This document shows, piece after piece, positions 1 to 8,269 of a DNA stretch of 60,634 nucleotides. A program made the translations under genes and the position numbers. Position 1 is the first letter of the stretch; each line of letters starts with the position of its first letter. The stretch spans positions 1-60,634 of the forward strand of contig JASJBE010000009.1 in assembly GCA_030066655.1 (NCBI GenBank), written 5' to 3'. Origin of the DNA: Woeseiaceae bacterium. Its GTDB lineage: Bacteria; Pseudomonadota; Gammaproteobacteria; Steroidobacterales; Woeseiaceae. The notes under the pieces are model-generated. The model searched no databases. It had not been told where the DNA came from and worked only from the letters and a program-made list of their open reading frames with translations.

Positions 1-414
1 CAGTCGCTGCCGGCGATTTCGGACATCAACACGTTCCTGTCGTCGCACCAGGTGGCCATCGCGCAGCTCGCGATCCAGTACTGCGACACGATGATCGGCA
101 CGAATGCGAACCCGAACCCGAACGCGGCAACGATGTTCCCGGGCTTCCAGTTCAACGCCGCGCCAGCAACGGCCTTCGGTGGCAGCAACCGCGATCTGTT
201 CGTTAACCCGCTGATCGACAACATCATGGGTACGAATATCGCGACGCAGCCGGACCGCACCGCCGTTTACGAGGAACTCGCCTCCTTCTCGGCGTCCGGT
301 GGACGTCCGGATAACCTGGTCGATCGACTGGTTTCCGGCGGCAGCGACACGCGGGCTATTTCGAAAGGCGTCTGCGCAGCGATGCTCGGCAGCGCCGTCA
401 CACTGATTCAGTAA
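1..414 (+). CDS. 3' end of an exported/structural protein gene (partial)
   Basis: The frame is open from base 1 and ends at TAA 412-414, so only the last 137 residues of a longer protein are present; the GTG at 52 is internal and should not be read as the start. The tail is rich in Asn, Ala and Pro, contains two cysteines (in Gln-Tyr-Cys-Asp and Val-Cys-Ala) and no obvious membrane helix. It lies 25 bases before a Tat-exported DUF1501-like gene, the kind of pairing often seen with large LamG- or DUF1800-type secreted proteins. The family cannot be fixed from this fragment; a LamG-domain protein C-terminus is my best guess. Confidence 0.7.
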   Translation, partial: QSLPAISDINTFLSSHQVAIAQLAIQYCDTMIGTNANPNPNAATMFPGFQFNAAPATAFGGSNRDLFVNPLIDNIMGTNIATQPDRTAVYEELASFSASGGRPDNLVDRLVSGGSDTRAISKGVCAAMLGSAVTLIQ

Positions 415-439
415 AGCAGGACTTAAGGGACTAATCGCT

Positions 440-2056
440 ATGAGTAAGAGTAAGAGTAAGCGCGACTTTGATGCTCCGCAGTATCATGCCGACCACCCGC
501 GTCCTGTTACGCGACGTCAGTTCGTAGCCCAGGGCTTCCTGAGTGGTGGCGCCATGACGATGGGCGGCGGCTTCCTGAGCATGTTCGCCAACCCGCGCAA
601 GGCGTTGGCTGACCTGTCACCGGACCTCGCCGGTCTGCTGCAGAGCCCCTGCCAGATCTCGACGGCCGGGGCGGGCAAGATTCCGTTCATCGCCTTCGAC
701 CTCGCAGGCGGCGCCAACATCGCCGGCTCGAACGTGTTGATCGGCCAGGAAGGCGGACAGTCAGACTTCCTGTCGACCAACGGCTATGAGCGCCAGGGCC
801 TTCCGGGCGACATGCTGCCGGGCCAGACCGATCCGGTCCTGCAGCAGGATTACGCCAACTTCGACTTAGGTCTGGGCTTTCACCTCGACTCCGCATTCCG
901 TCGCGGCATGCTTGCCAGCATGACGCCGGGCCGTGAGGCCAACCTGAACGGCGCCGTTATCCCGGCCCGCTCGGACAACGATACCGGCAACAACCCGCAC
1001 AACCCGATGTACGGGATCGCCAGGGCCGGTGCGGACGGCTCGATCCTGACGCTGGCGGGTTCCGAGAATACGGACTCCGGCGGTAACTCGATGTTGCCCG
1101 CGATGCTCTACGACGCTGAGCTGCGCCCGACCAAGGTCGACCGACCCAGCGACGTCGTCAACCTCGTGGACACCGGCGACCTCGTCGGCATCCTGACCGA
1201 GGAAGACGCGAAGGCGGTCATGGAATCGGTCTACCGTATCAGTGAGCGCAAGATCGACGGCGTCAACACGCAGATCACGCGCGATGCCGTCATCAAGGAG
1301 ATGATGGATTGCGGTTACCTGAAGGCGGCCGACATTGCCGATCGCTTTGCCGGTGTGCCGATCGATCCGGGCCTCGATCCGGAGATCGTCGGGCCGACCG
1401 GAATCTTCACCACTGAAGAATTCATGGGTAACGACCGTGACGCGCGCGAGTTCCAGAAGACCGCTTCGGTCATGAAGCTGGTTATCAATGGTTTCGCTGG
1501 CGCCGCGACGATCGAGATGGGCGGGTACGACTATCACGGTGGTCGCCGAGCCGAAGGCGAGGTCAAGGACTTCCGCGCAGGTCGTTGCATGGGCGCCTGC
1601 ATCGAGTACGCCGCTCGCGTCGGTGTGCCGCTGATGATGTACGTCTTCAGTGACGGTTCACTGTCGTCCAACGGCGCCATCGACAACACGGTCGAAGGTC
1701 GCGGCAAGGGCGAGTGGTCGAGTGACAACTCATCGACGGCCGGATCGTTCTTCATGGTCTATAACCCGACTCGACGCGCGACGATCATCGGCGCGACGCC
1801 CGAGGAAATCGCGAGACACCAGCAACTTGGCTACATGGATGCCAACGGCGCCGTACAACGCGCCGCAACGCCGGCAGCCAACAACGTCAATTCACTGGTC
1901 AACCTGACCATCTTGAATTACATGGCGTTGCACGGCGAGCAGGGTCTGTTCCCGGGACTGTTCCCCGGACACGGCCTCGGCAATACGGCAGCCGCGCTGG
2001 ATGCGCTGACGGCGTTCACGCCGATCTGCAACGGCATCATCGCAAACCCGGTCTAG
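440..2056 (+). CDS. Tat-exported DUF1501-like protein
   Basis: A 538-residue protein with a twin-arginine signal: Thr-Arg-Arg-Gln-Phe at residues 24-28 followed by a Gly/Ala/Leu-rich hydrophobic stretch, so it should be exported folded to the periplasm or surface. A Gly-Gly-Tyr-Asp-Tyr-His-Gly-Gly segment near residues 360-367 and an Ala-Phe-Asp-Leu-style core near residue 80 resemble the Gly-Gly-Phe-Asp-Thr-His signature of DUF1501 proteins. The start ATG 440 lies 25 bases after the preceding gene, so the two are probably cotranscribed, ending at the terminator at 2117-2145. Database entries for similar proteins are sometimes mislabelled as GspF; nothing here resembles a type II secretion inner-membrane protein. 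The biochemical role is unknown. Confidence 0.7.
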   Translation: MSKSKSKRDFDAPQYHADHPRPVTRRQFVAQGFLSGGAMTMGGGFLSMFANPRKALADLSPDLAGLLQSPCQISTAGAGKIPFIAFDLAGGANIAGSNVLIGQEGGQSDFLSTNGYERQGLPGDMLPGQTDPVLQQDYANFDLGLGFHLDSAFRRGMLASMTPGREANLNGAVIPARSDNDTGNNPHNPMYGIARAGADGSILTLAGSENTDSGGNSMLPAMLYDAELRPTKVDRPSDVVNLVDTGDLVGILTEEDAKAVMESVYRISERKIDGVNTQITRDAVIKEMMDCGYLKAADIADRFAGVPIDPGLDPEIVGPTGIFTTEEFMGNDRDAREFQKTASVMKLVINGFAGAATIEMGGYDYHGGRRAEGEVKDFRAGRCMGACIEYAARVGVPLMMYVFSDGSLSSNGAIDNTVEGRGKGEWSSDNSSTAGSFFMVYNPTRRATIIGATPEEIARHQQLGYMDANGAVQRAATPAANNVNSLVNLTILNYMALHGEQGLFPGLFPGHGLGNTAAALDALTAFTPICNGIIANPV

Positions 2057-2116
2057 CACCGGAGTAACGCAACCGCGTTCATTCGTCGTCGGACGCTGCT
2101 CTCGACAGACGATTCT

Positions 2117-2145
2117 GGCCAGCCGGTTTACCGGCTGGCCTTTTT
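2117..2145 (+). terminator. Rho-independent terminator
   Basis: A perfect 10-bp stem (GGCCAGCCGG / CCGGCTGGCC) with a TTTA loop is followed by TTTTT. It lies 60 bases after the DUF1501-like stop codon and should end that transcript. Confidence 0.9.
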
Positions 2146-2199
2146 ATTTGCCGAACCGCGTCATACAACGATTGGACGAACTGTGCTTAACTTCGCTGC

Positions 2200-3564
2200 A
2201 TGACAACCGACCGTTCCCTCTCGTTTTCCTGCCCCCGTACCGACCAGCCGCTCGAGCCGGTGGACGGCGGCTACACGTCACCGGCCAGCGACGTCGTCTA
2301 TCCGCTGGTCGGCGACATTCCGTGGCTGTTCTCCGAACCGGCCGCCACCCTGCATGAGTGGCGCAATCGCCTGCACATGGCGCTGCAGTCGGTCAGCCAT
2401 GAAATCCAGGGTCTCGAGATCGAACTGAAGAACAAGGACCTCCGGCCGCTGGCGAAACGCCGCGTCGAGCGTTATCGCAACGCGTGTCGAGAGCACCAGA
2501 AGAAACTGAAGAAGCTTGTTGCCCCGATCGTCGACAAGGAAGTTCGCGGCACACTCGAAAGCTACCTCGCGATGCGAACGCGACTGCCGACCGACCAGGG
2601 CCTAAATACCTACTACGCGAACATTCATCGCGACTGGTGCTGGGGCGACGAAGAAAACGAGGCGTCAATAAAGCAGCTGCGCTCGGTTATGAATGAGAAC
2701 GCGGCGCTTGGCCGCGTGCTCGTCCTCGGTGCCGGCGCCGGACGCCTCGCCTACGATATCGCGACCGGCATGGACTGCGATCACGTCGTCGCGATGGACT
2801 TCAATCCGATGCTGATGTTCGTCGCGCAAAAAATGATTCGCGGCGACAAGCTGAAGATGTATGAATTCCCGATTGCGCCGGCGTCGCTGGAAGACGACGC
2901 GGTCTTAAGGACGCTGAAGGCGCCGGCACCGACGGACAAGGTCAGCCTCGTCTTGGGCGACGCCCTGCGCGCGCCTTTCCCCGACGCTTCATTCGACACC
3001 GTGGTAACGCCCTGGCTCATCGACATCATCAGCGAAGATCTGGTTCTGTTCGCGAAGCGTATCAACCGCCTGCTGCCCGAAGGCGGCCGCTGGCTGAATT
3101 TCGGCTCGCTGGCGTTCACGAATCCGAAGCGCGCACGCTGCTACAGCCCGGAAGAGGTCAAGGCAATCGTGGCCGAGAGTGGTTTCTCGGACCCCTATGT
3201 CAGCCAGTCGACGATTCCCTACATGTGCTCACCCGCCAGTCGGCACGGACGGCAGGAAAAGGTGTTCACGTTCTCTGCGTTCAAGGAAAAAGGGATCAAG
3301 GCGCCAGCGAGGTATCGCGCCCTGCCCGACTGGATCGTCACCGGCAAAGCGGCGGTACCGCTGTCGCAATCGTTCAAGACCCAGGCGATGACGACCCAGA
3401 TCTATGCGTTCATCATGTCCCTGATCGACGGTCGGCGATCGATCGAGGACATGGCCAAGGTGCTCGAGAAGCAGCAACTCATGAGCCGCGATGAGGGAGT
3501 CGCGGCGATCCGTACCTTCCTGACCAAGATGTACGACGACTCGCAGCGTTCGCAGGGATTCTAG
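2200..3564 (+). CDS. SAM-dependent methyltransferase, N2227/carnosine N-methyltransferase-like
   Basis: A 454-residue protein in three parts. Residues 1-50 look like a Trm112-type segment (Cys-Pro-Arg-Thr-Asp-Gln-Pro-Leu) as found at the N-terminus of some bacterial methyltransferases. The middle has a Rossmann methyltransferase core with the SAM-binding motif Leu-Val-Leu-Gly-Ala-Gly-Ala-Gly-Arg-Leu-Ala at about 174-186; this form of motif I is characteristic of N2227 proteins (the family of carnosine N-methyltransferase). The last 100 residues include a small helical domain similar to PqqD-like winged helices. It stands alone after a terminator. The substrate cannot be told from the sequence; a histidine-containing peptide or protein is only a family-based guess. 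Confidence 0.75.
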   Translation: MTTDRSLSFSCPRTDQPLEPVDGGYTSPASDVVYPLVGDIPWLFSEPAATLHEWRNRLHMALQSVSHEIQGLEIELKNKDLRPLAKRRVERYRNACREHQKKLKKLVAPIVDKEVRGTLESYLAMRTRLPTDQGLNTYYANIHRDWCWGDEENEASIKQLRSVMNENAALGRVLVLGAGAGRLAYDIATGMDCDHVVAMDFNPMLMFVAQKMIRGDKLKMYEFPIAPASLEDDAVLRTLKAPAPTDKVSLVLGDALRAPFPDASFDTVVTPWLIDIISEDLVLFAKRINRLLPEGGRWLNFGSLAFTNPKRARCYSPEEVKAIVAESGFSDPYVSQSTIPYMCSPASRHGRQEKVFTFSAFKEKGIKAPARYRALPDWIVTGKAAVPLSQSFKTQAMTTQIYAFIMSLIDGRRSIEDMAKVLEKQQLMSRDEGVAAIRTFLTKMYDDSQRSQGF

Positions 3565-3601
3565 CCCGACTCACTCACCGCTTCGGAGGCGACGTCGAGC
3601 G

Positions 3602-3982
3602 TTACTGTTTTTCCATTTTCGACACCGGATACATCGGTTCGCCGCTAACGTCTGTCGGCGACTCCAGCCACACACGGACCGGCTCACCGGAATCGATATT
3701 TACGCCGGCGCGAGCGATAACGCCACCGTCAATCTCGACTAAAACGCCGAACTCGTCGCCACCTTCGAGAAGCATCCCGACGGCCCACTGGGGCGCGTCG
3801 GAAGTGCCATCGAAGCCGGCCTCGACGATGTCGAGCACACCCTCAGCCTCGTAAGGCCACGTATCGTTTGTCGAAAGCGTTGTGGCGAGATTGCCGTCTG
3901 CCGATGGCGAAGGTCCGCCGCCATCGCCGCCGCAGGCCGCGAGCGAAGCCAGCAGGCATCCCAGAATCAAGAGTCGGACCAT
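3602..3982 (-). CDS. Small predicted lipoprotein, function unknown
   Basis: A 126-residue protein. I choose ATG 3982 because a GGGGA ribosome site lies just upstream and the product begins with a classic lipoprotein signal (Met-Val-Arg, hydrophobic core, Leu-Ala-Ala-Cys lipobox with Cys at residue 17). After the cysteine comes a Gly/Ser/Asp-rich linker, then a compact domain with Trp and Gly turns that could be a small beta structure. It is transcribed toward the methyltransferase gene and is divergent from the lipid cassette. No family was recognised. Confidence 0.65.
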   Translation of the reverse strand: MVRLLILGCLLASLAACGGDGGGPSPSADGNLATTLSTNDTWPYEAEGVLDIVEAGFDGTSDAPQWAVGMLLEGGDEFGVLVEIDGGVIARAGVNIDSGEPVRVWLESPTDVSGEPMYPVSKMEKQ

Positions 3983-4184
3983 ATCTGTTCCCCTGTCGAG
4001 TGCCGGATCAGTATGCCCAAGCTGACGCCGTCTTATTGCGAAATCGGTCGCAATCGGGGCATCGGGGAGCGCAGGCCGGCAATGATCAGTTTTCATCAGG
4101 CTTTCGTCAGCTTCTCATCAGTACTTTTGACCGCCCGCGGCCCTACTCTGTACCCGTCGAAAAAACCCAGCCTGACGGCGCCTG

Positions 4185-4535
4185 ATGATGCACACACCGC
4201 TGATTTCTATTGTTTTTTTCCTGATCGCCGCTCTGCTGGGCGCGATGGGCCAGTACCTGTACCAGTCGGGCGCCGATGCGGCGACGGGCGGCGCGCTGAG
4301 CTACCTGCTCAACCCGAGGTTGCTGGCCGGCGTGGTCTGCTATATCGGGGTCATGACGCTGTTTGTGGCCGCCTTCAAGCGCGGCGGCTCTATGGCGGTG
4401 CTGTACCCGATCTACGCGAGTAGCTTCGTCTTCGCGGCGCTCATTTCGAGCATTGCCTTCGCCACGCCGATCAAGGCCGTCCATGTTGCCGGTATGGGTC
4501 TGCTGTTCGCCGGCATGTTCCTGATGGGGAGGTGA
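4185..4535 (+). CDS. Small four-helix EamA/SMR-like membrane protein
   Basis: A 116-residue protein with four predicted membrane helices (about 6-22, 45-62, 72-90, 97-113), half the size of a DMT/EamA transporter and similar in plan to EmrE or the ArnE/ArnF lipid-linked sugar flippase subunits. It sits 4 bases upstream of the phosphatidate cytidylyltransferase gene and heads the lipid cassette, suggesting transport or flipping of a lipid precursor or head group. That role is inference from context. ATG 4188 is an alternative start one codon downstream. Confidence 0.7.
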   Translation: MMHTPLISIVFFLIAALLGAMGQYLYQSGADAATGGALSYLLNPRLLAGVVCYIGVMTLFVAAFKRGGSMAVLYPIYASSFVFAALISSIAFATPIKAVHVAGMGLLFAGMFLMGR

Positions 4536-4539
4536 CGCG

Positions 4540-5481
4540 ATGAATATCTCGAGTGCACTCACAAGTCCCGTCTTCCAGGCTTTCTCGGCCGCCGCCGGTG
4601 CGCTGGTCATCGTCGCAGGCGCGGTGCTGGGCACTCTGAAACTATTCGGGAAACGCGTGGGCCACGCGATTGAGTCCTACAAGGGCTGGCTCATCATGAT
4701 ACCGCTGGTCCTGCTCACAATGCTTTTGGGTCGCGGTGCCGTCATTGTGGCGGTGACGCTGCTGGCGGCGTTCGGCTTTCGCGAGTTCGCTCGCGCTACC
4801 GGTCTGTACAGAGACTGGTTTTACACAGGCACGGTGCTGGCCGGCATCGTCGCACTGGGATGCGCGACGCTCGTCATGGACCCCAGGCTCGGCGCGCCGG
4901 GATGGTACGGGCTGTACATGGCAATGCCCGTGTTCGTCATCGCGGCGATTCTGCTGGGCCCAGTCCTCAGGAACGAGAGCGACGGCCAGTTGCAACGGAT
5001 GTCGCTCGCCATCTTTGCATTTGTCTATTTCGGATGGATGTTCATGCACCTCGGTTTCCTTGCAAACTCGATGCACGCCTATGCCTACCTGTTGTTCCTG
5101 CTACTCGCCGTCGAGGCGAACGACATCGCCGCGTACACTGCAGGACGGTTGTTCGGCACTCGTCCGCTGCGCAGGGCGATCAGCCCGAAGAAGACGGTCG
5201 AAGGCAGCCTTGGCGCGCTCGCAGTTTCGCTCGCCATGCCCTGGCTCTGCTGGCCGGTATTCCCGCACTTCACGCCGACGCAGCTTGTGTTGATCGGCAC
5301 GATCATCGGCGTCGGGGGTCAGCTGGGCGACCTCGTTGTCTCGACGATCAAGCGCGATATCGGCATCAAGGACATGGGCACAACGATTCGCGGTCACGGC
5401 GGCGTACTCGATCGGATCGACAGCCTGATCTTCGTCGCACCGTTGTTCTTCCACACCGTGCGCTGGTTCCACGGCCTTTAG
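4540..5481 (+). CDS. Phosphatidate cytidylyltransferase (CDP-DAG synthase), YnbB-like
   Basis: A 313-residue integral membrane enzyme expected to convert phosphatidic acid plus CTP to CDP-diacylglycerol. It has about eight membrane helices and the CTP_transf_1 signature: Ser-Pro-Lys-Lys-Thr-Val-Glu-Gly near residues 222-229, followed by Gly-Gly-Gln-Leu-Gly-Asp and the C-terminal Lys-Arg-Asp-Ile-Gly-Ile-Lys-Asp...Gly-His-Gly-Gly-Val-Leu-Asp-Arg-Asp-Ser stretch. It lies between a small flippase-like gene and a PlsC-type gene. The combination with a YnbA-like transferase suggests a dedicated second CdsA, as E. coli ynbB is to cdsA, rather than the housekeeping copy. That paralogue assignment is inference. 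Confidence 0.85.
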   Translation: MNISSALTSPVFQAFSAAAGALVIVAGAVLGTLKLFGKRVGHAIESYKGWLIMIPLVLLTMLLGRGAVIVAVTLLAAFGFREFARATGLYRDWFYTGTVLAGIVALGCATLVMDPRLGAPGWYGLYMAMPVFVIAAILLGPVLRNESDGQLQRMSLAIFAFVYFGWMFMHLGFLANSMHAYAYLLFLLLAVEANDIAAYTAGRLFGTRPLRRAISPKKTVEGSLGALAVSLAMPWLCWPVFPHFTPTQLVLIGTIIGVGGQLGDLVVSTIKRDIGIKDMGTTIRGHGGVLDRIDSLIFVAPLFFHTVRWFHGL

Positions 5482-5630
5482 CCGCTGAGGGGCATTCATG
5501 CGACACATTACTGCGTCAGATCCGAACTCAGAATGCTCACCTACGCTCGGCAGGCTGCGCTTCTTCGCTCGCCTCTTCCTTGTTCTGCACGCGCCTGTAT
5601 GCCTCTCGGCGGCCAAAGGAGTTTGAAGAA

Positions 5631-6344
5631 GTGAAGATTCGTCACTGGCACTACGAACCCGTCAGCGACTTCGGCCGGCCACTCACAGAGCGTCTGCGGC
5701 AGTGTCCCCGCGAGCCCGGCATGCTGGTCTACGCGCTGCGCCTCGTCGCAAACCTGCTGCTTCGATTGAGCCTCAGGACCGTTTTTCGCTTCCGCGTACA
5801 CGGTCGCGAGCGTCTTGCGAAGCCGGGTTCCTGCATCCTCGTCTGCAATCACACGAGCCATCTGGACACGCTCTGCCTGGTGGCGGCAATACCCGTCTCG
5901 AGAATTCACCGAACCTACCCGGCGGCCGCCAGCGACTACTTCTTCAGCGACTTTGCGCGGACGGCGTTCTCATCGATCTTGATCAACGCCCTCCCGTTCG
6001 ATCGCCATCATGGCGGCGCTGAAAGCCTCGATCGCTGTGCAAGCGTGCTTGGACGTCCAAACACGAGCCTGATCGTTTTCCCCGAGGGTACGCGAACAAC
6101 AGACGGCGAAGTTGCGCGCTTTCGCTCCGGGGTCGCGCGCCTTGCGCAGAGCACCGGTTTGCCGGTCGTGCCCTGCCACGTCACCGGCGGCTTCGAATGC
6201 TGGCCGAAGGGCCGCTGCCTGCCGCGTCCCGGTCGACTCGAGTTGCGCGTCGGCGAGGCCATGCACTTCGATGAAACGACGGACGTTGCGACGATCTGTA
6301 GAGAGCTGCGCGACGCCGTCATCACACTTAAGGAAAGACAATGA
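5631..6344 (+). CDS. 1-acyl-sn-glycerol-3-phosphate acyltransferase family (PlsC-like)
   Basis: A 237-residue acyltransferase expected to add the second acyl chain to lysophosphatidic acid or a related lysolipid at the inner membrane. The catalytic Asn-His-Thr-Ser-His-Leu-Asp (HX4D) motif and the Phe-Pro-Glu-Gly-Thr-Arg substrate motif are both present. The open frame runs much further upstream (from 4860), but there it only overlaps the cytidylyltransferase gene in another frame. I choose GTG 5631 because AAAGGAG (5615-5621) is 9 bases upstream and homology begins shortly after. Its TGA overlaps the ATG of the next gene (ATGA at 6341), implying translational coupling with the phosphatidyltransferase. 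Confidence 0.85.
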   Translation: MKIRHWHYEPVSDFGRPLTERLRQCPREPGMLVYALRLVANLLLRLSLRTVFRFRVHGRERLAKPGSCILVCNHTSHLDTLCLVAAIPVSRIHRTYPAAASDYFFSDFARTAFSSILINALPFDRHHGGAESLDRCASVLGRPNTSLIVFPEGTRTTDGEVARFRSGVARLAQSTGLPVVPCHVTGGFECWPKGRCLPRPGRLELRVGEAMHFDETTDVATICRELRDAVITLKERQ

Positions 6345-6958
6345 CTATCTACGACCTTAAACCGGCCTTCACCAACCTGTTGCGCCCCGCCTGCCGCTGG
6401 CTCGCGGCTCGTGGCGTAACACCGAACCAGCTGACGATTGGCGCCACGTTGCTGTCTGTCGTCGCCGGTGCCGGCATTGCGGCGCTGCATGACCACGCCC
6501 GGGTCCTGCTGGCGGTACCTGTCGTGCTGCTATTTCGGATGGGGCTGAATGCGCTCGATGGCATGTTGGCCCGCGAGCACGACATGACGACGCCGCTGGG
6601 GGGATTCCTGAATGAACTGGGCGATGTCGTCTCGGACATTGCCCTGTACCTGCCTTTCGCGCTGCTGCCCGGCGTGTCGGGCGAACTGGTACTCGTCACC
6701 GTTCTGCTCGCCGTGCTGTCCGAGATGGCCGGTGTGGTCGCGGTGCAGACTGGCGCCGAACGCCGTTACGATGGCCCGATGGGCAAGAGCGATCGAGCGT
6801 TCTTTTTCGGCGCACTCGCACTTGCGATCGGTTCAGGCCTCGAAGCGGGCCTGTGGGTACAGACACTGCTCGCCTTCGTCTCGCTGCTGCTTATTGCGAC
6901 CATCATCAATCGTGTCGCGAGCGCGCTGAAACAGTGCAGTCCGGCGGTGATGGACTAA
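6341..6958 (+). CDS. CDP-alcohol phosphatidyltransferase, YnbA-like
   Basis: A 205-residue membrane enzyme that should transfer the phosphatidyl group from CDP-diacylglycerol to an alcohol. The family signature DGx2ARx8Gx3Dx3D is recognisable (Asp-Gly-Met-Leu-Ala-Arg ... Gly-Gly-Phe-Leu-Asn-Glu-Leu-Gly-Asp), but the third aspartate is replaced by Asn. The Asn-Glu-Leu-x-Asp-Val-Val-Ser-Asp form is, from memory, typical of the YnbA subfamily. About six membrane helices are predicted. It completes a cassette that could make a phospholipid from lysophosphatidic acid onward; the alcohol acceptor is unknown. Confidence 0.85.
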   Translation: MTIYDLKPAFTNLLRPACRWLAARGVTPNQLTIGATLLSVVAGAGIAALHDHARVLLAVPVVLLFRMGLNALDGMLAREHDMTTPLGGFLNELGDVVSDIALYLPFALLPGVSGELVLVTVLLAVLSEMAGVVAVQTGAERRYDGPMGKSDRAFFFGALALAIGSGLEAGLWVQTLLAFVSLLLIATIINRVASALKQCSPAVMD

Positions 6959-6999
6959 GGCTGCTATGCTCGGCGAGACACCTGCCTACAAAGTTGAAG

Positions 7000-7884
7000 A
7001 TGAAAGTCCTTCGCACGCCCGACAGCCGCTTCGAGAATCTGCCTGACTATCCGTTTGCACCCCGCTACGCGGACGTCGACGGCCTGCGCATGCATTACGT
7101 CGACGAGGGCAAGGGTGAACTCGTGCTGTTGCTGCATGGAGAGCCGAGCTGGTCTTACCTGTACCGGCACATGATCCCGCCGCTCGTCGATGCGGGGTAT
7201 CGCGTCGTTGCCCCGGACCTCATCGGGTTTGGCCGGTCCGACAAGCTGCCGGGGATCAGGGACTACTCCTACGAGCGGCATGTGAACTGGATGCGACGGT
7301 TCATCGAGACGCTGGGCCTCGACTCGATTAACCTGTTTTGCCAGGACTGGGGATCACTGATCGGCCTGAGGGTCGCCGCCGAGAACGAACATCGCTTTGC
7401 TCGCATCGCGTTGGGCAACGGCGGCCTGCCGACAGGCGACCAGCCGATGCCCAAGGCTTTTTTGAACTGGCAGCGGTTCGCGAAATACAGCCCCTACTTT
7501 CCGATCGGCAAGATTATCCAGAACGGGACGGTGGCAGAGCTCGACCGCGCGGTCGTCGCAGCCTATGACGCGCCGTTTCCATCGTCGAAATTCAAGGCGG
7601 CGGCGCGGGCGTTCCCGTTGCTCGTGCCGACTCAGCCGGATGACCCGGCCAGCGAGGCCAACCGCGCCGCGTGGCAGGTATTCAAGGAATGGCAAAAGCC
7701 GTTCATGACGATGTTCAGCGACAAAGACCCGATCACGCGAGGCGGCGAACGGCACTGGCAGGCATCGGTTCCCGGCGCACGCGGCGTCCGACACGTCACG
7801 ATTCACGGCGCGGGGCATTTTCTGCAGGAAGAAAAGGGACCGGAGCTGGCTGAGTCGATGATCGCATTCATCGCCGGCACGTAG
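7000..7884 (+). CDS. Haloalkane dehalogenase-like alpha/beta hydrolase (HLD-I type)
   Basis: A 294-residue alpha/beta hydrolase. ATG 7000 is chosen because homology begins at once; the frame is open further upstream only over the preceding gene. It has the full HLD-I pentad in order: nucleophile Asp116 with halide-binding Trp117 (Cys-Gln-Asp-Trp-Gly-Ser), a second Trp157 in the cap, acid Asp243 (Ser-Asp-Lys-Asp-Pro) and His273 (Gly-Ala-Gly-His-Phe-Leu-Gln-Glu). The oxyanion loop is His-Gly-Glu-Pro-Ser-Trp at 46-51. The natural substrate is unknown; hydrolytic dehalogenation of short haloalkanes is the family reaction. It follows the lipid cassette by 41 bases and may read through from it. Confidence 0.85.
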   Translation: MKVLRTPDSRFENLPDYPFAPRYADVDGLRMHYVDEGKGELVLLLHGEPSWSYLYRHMIPPLVDAGYRVVAPDLIGFGRSDKLPGIRDYSYERHVNWMRRFIETLGLDSINLFCQDWGSLIGLRVAAENEHRFARIALGNGGLPTGDQPMPKAFLNWQRFAKYSPYFPIGKIIQNGTVAELDRAVVAAYDAPFPSSKFKAAARAFPLLVPTQPDDPASEANRAAWQVFKEWQKPFMTMFSDKDPITRGGERHWQASVPGARGVRHVTIHGAGHFLQEEKGPELAESMIAFIAGT

Positions 7885-7917
7885 GCTCGTGCCGATTGAG
7901 TAGTCGCTTGCGCCGGA

Positions 7918-8241
7918 CTATCGTTCCAGGTACTGGAGCTTGTCCTTGACCTCGCGCCACTCGTCGGAATCTGCCGGCGGATCTTTCATCTCGGTGATGA
8001 CGGGCCACTCCTGCGAAAGCTCGGCGTTGAGTTCGAGGAAGTGTTCCTGTCCCGCCGGCAACTCATCCTCTGAGTAGATGGCCTCTACCGGGCACTCCGG
8101 TTCGCACAGCGTGCAGTCGATGCACTCGTCAGGATCGATGACGAGGAAATTCGGCCCCTCGTGAAAACAGTCGACCGGGCAGACTTCCACGCAGTCGGTG
8201 AGTTTGCACTTGATGCAGGCTTCTGTGACGACAAAGGTCAT
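7918..8241 (-). CDS. fdxA: Ferredoxin FdxA (7Fe, 3Fe-4S/4Fe-4S)
   Basis: A 107-residue ferredoxin. ATG 8241 is selected because the family begins Met-Thr-Phe-Val-Val-Thr and AAGGGA lies 9 bases upstream. It has Cys-Ile-Lys-Cys...Asp-Cys...Cys-Pro-Val-Asp-Cys (CxxCx4Cx3CP) at the N-terminus and [12 protein letters not shown] (CxxCxxCx3CP) next, then a long acidic C-terminal tail typical of the Azotobacter-type 7Fe ferredoxins. It is divergent from korAB, which encode a ferredoxin-dependent 2-oxoacid oxidoreductase, so FdxA is the obvious candidate electron acceptor. Confidence 0.93.
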   Translation of the reverse strand: MTFVVTEACIKCKLTDCVEVCPVDCFHEGPNFLVIDPDECIDCTLCEPECPVEAIYSEDELPAGQEHFLELNAELSQEWPVITEMKDPPADSDEWREVKDKLQYLER

Positions 8242-8269
8242 GGGAAATCCCTTATTGCAGACAGCGTGT

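Noticed and set aside
866..1537. 223-codon minus-strand frame inside the DUF1501-like gene
   Set aside because: Antisense shadow with Arg/Asp/Val-rich composition; the + strand gene has a Tat signal and a terminator.
4120..4150. TTGACC/TACTCT promoter for the lipid cassette
   Set aside because: The spacing between the boxes is only about 11 bases; no acceptable -10 lies at the right distance.
4860..5630. Long open frame extending the PlsC gene far upstream
   Set aside because: It overlaps the cytidylyltransferase gene in another frame and reads as low-complexity Arg-rich sequence; the GTG at 5631 with AAAGGAG fits the family length.
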